A stretch of DNA of 64,000 nucleotides from Mesomycoplasma ovipneumoniae (lineage in GTDB: Bacteria > Bacillota_I > Bacilli_A > Mycoplasmatales > Metamycoplasmataceae): assembly GCF_038095975.1 (NCBI RefSeq), contig NZ_CP146003.1, positions 1 to 64,000 on the forward strand. The letters are read 5' to 3'. Below are positions 62,640 to 64,000 of the stretch, one piece after another. Both the position numbers and the translations under genes were made by a program. The notes under the pieces were generated by a model. The model searched no databases. It was not told the origin of the DNA and saw only the letters and a program-made list of their open reading frames with translations. Position 1 is the stretch's first letter, and every line of letters begins with the position of its first letter.

Positions 62640-64000
62640 ATGAAATATTTAGCAATTAATCGCGATGTTAACCTAGAAGACCAAAAGTTGATTTTTTTTA
62701 ATTATGACTCTCCACTTGAATTAAGCAATTCTAAAATTATCGGCTTTGTTGGTAATAAACCTAATTCAATAAATGAAAACTATATTTTTAGTTTAGCATC
62801 AACTATTTCTGATCTTGTTAAGGAAAAAAACTATCAGAAAATTTTAATCAATAGTAGTTCCAACAATTTTGGAATAGCTTTTGCATCAATTTTTTACAAT
62901 GCTTTAGCCTCTGATCCTAACAAAGAAATTTTAATTTTTGAAGAAAAATTTGGATATTCCCAAAGTTTAGCGCGTCATTATTTTATAAATAATGACTTTG
63001 ATTTTTTCATAAATATTGAAGTTAATTTGTCAAATAAAAATTTAAATCTAACAGTTTTAACCTTTTATAAAAAAAACTTAACACTTTTGACGGCTGAAGA
63101 AGAAAAAAAAATCAACAAAACTGAGCAAAAACCATTTTTTTATAGAAGTTCACAAATTTATTTAACGCCAAAATTTCATATTAATTCAGACCATATTTTG
63201 AAATTTTACAGTTATTTTGACTTAGATTTCTACAAATTAGCAAATTTTTACCAGTTTTATGATTCAGAGTCAACCTTTTTAACTAATTTTTTAAAAGATC
63301 ATTTTGATACTGAAAAAAGTAAATTTTTACCAATAAAAAAGAGTTTTCCGATTGAAAAAATTACAAGACAAGTTAGCGATAATTCAATAATTTGAAAAAA
63401 GATCACAACAAGTGCTAAATTTATGACAAATGTAATTTTTTGAGTCAAAAAAAACAAAATTATAACTGCAGTTCGTAAAAAACTTAACTTTAATATTATA
63501 AAAGATAATGATTTTCAGCTGTTAGTGCTTGATTTTCTTGAAAGAAATTGAAAAAATGGGAAATATTTTCTGATAAGTCATCAAGCTAATAACTACATTT
63601 CTGAGTTTATTGAGCAGAAATTCGGTGCTAAAATCACAAAATTTTGTGAATATAATGAGAATTCAGAAACTGAATTACTTAAAATTCGAGAAAAAACTGA
63701 CGATGAAGTTGTTGTTATAACATCAAAAAGCGTTCATTTTGTTCCTAAAGTTTCTGAAAATTCAATTAAATACGGAATTAGTACTAAATTTTCTATTCTC
63801 TGGTATGTGAAAATTTTTGAATTTTACACACAAAATAATTTAAATATATTTGAAATTATTCAAAAGATGAAAAATGAGTTGAATTTTGTTTTTCAATATA
63901 AGTACCGAATGAAAGCAACTCCGTCAACTTTTGATAAAATTGTAAACTTGCTTGTAAATGAAAGTGACGCTCAATTTCGCCCACAAGGATACAACATTTC
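62640..64000 (+). CDS. Degenerate phosphohexomutase-like protein (3' end outside window)
   Basis: At least 453 residues, open to the window end through several UGA codons. The order of blocks recalls the phosphoglucomutase/phosphomannomutase superfamily: KILINSSSNNFGIAFASIFY, GYSQSLARHYFINNDFDFF where active enzymes have the TASHNP phosphoserine loop, and a later third-domain-like NYISEFIEQKFGAKI. The catalytic Ser-His motif is absent, so if the assignment is right it is inactive or repurposed. Six bases after scpB. Confidence 0.4.

Overview
This window comes from a mycoplasma. UGA must be read as tryptophan to keep rpoB, rpoC, rplJ-rplL, scpA/B and nearly every other gene open. The DNA is very AT-rich, lipoproteins are abundant, and there is a MIB-MIP antibody-cleavage pair. 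The 23S rRNA gene runs straight into a terminator with no 5S gene behind it, which fits the Mycoplasma hyopneumoniae / ovipneumoniae / dispar group (Mesomycoplasma). The species call is inference. Gene spans below are reconstructed through internal UGA codons.

Layout. 1-840: 3' end of 23S rRNA and its terminator. 866-1473: first full copy of a palindrome-ended intergenic element that recurs through the window. 1.6-12.1 kb: tandem array of a two-gene module, a membrane protein 'A' overlapping a ~600-residue soluble protein 'B'. There are four B genes in alternating subtypes, but only the first A is intact. 12.3-14.9 kb: KilA-N gene debris, a duplicated promoter block, a broken XRE regulator and an Eco47II/Sau96I-type restriction-modification pair. 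14.9-16.5 kb: repeats. 16.5-21.0 kb (minus): a 1477-residue DUF31 lipoprotein protease. 21.2-23.8 kb: a second KilA-N fragment, another element copy and an AAA/DUF4143 ATPase. 23.8-33.7 kb: tandem subtilase-lipoprotein modules (two complete, one with the protease deleted). 34.3-39.0 kb: MIB and MIP. 39.2-42.0 kb: a helicase-nuclease fusion overlapping a DEDDh exonuclease. 42.3-48.3 kb: further subtilase/partner modules, one with the protease reduced to a stub and one complete on the minus strand. 48.6-64 kb: housekeeping genes: a membrane protein, rplJ-rplL, rpoB-rpoC-tsaE, a TMEM164/YwaF-like protein, a plsC-like acyltransferase, scpA-scpB, and a gene cut by the window end.

How it fits together. 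The left two thirds is an accessory surface and defence region built by repeated duplication and decay. Four protease systems (MIB-MIP, solo DUF31 and subtilase-partner modules on both strands) probably act on host or self surface proteins. Simple-sequence repeats sit in MIB, in the subtilases, upstream of B4 and beside the promoter inside the repeated element, pointing to phase variation. The most novel candidates are (1) the mobile-looking element with 20-bp terminal inverted repeats, a homopolymer-flanked promoter and a structured transcript, two copies of which lie between 51-bp and 70-bp direct repeats; (2) the translationally overlapped subtilase-partner modules; (3) the A-B array; and (4) the helicase-nuclease/exonuclease pair.
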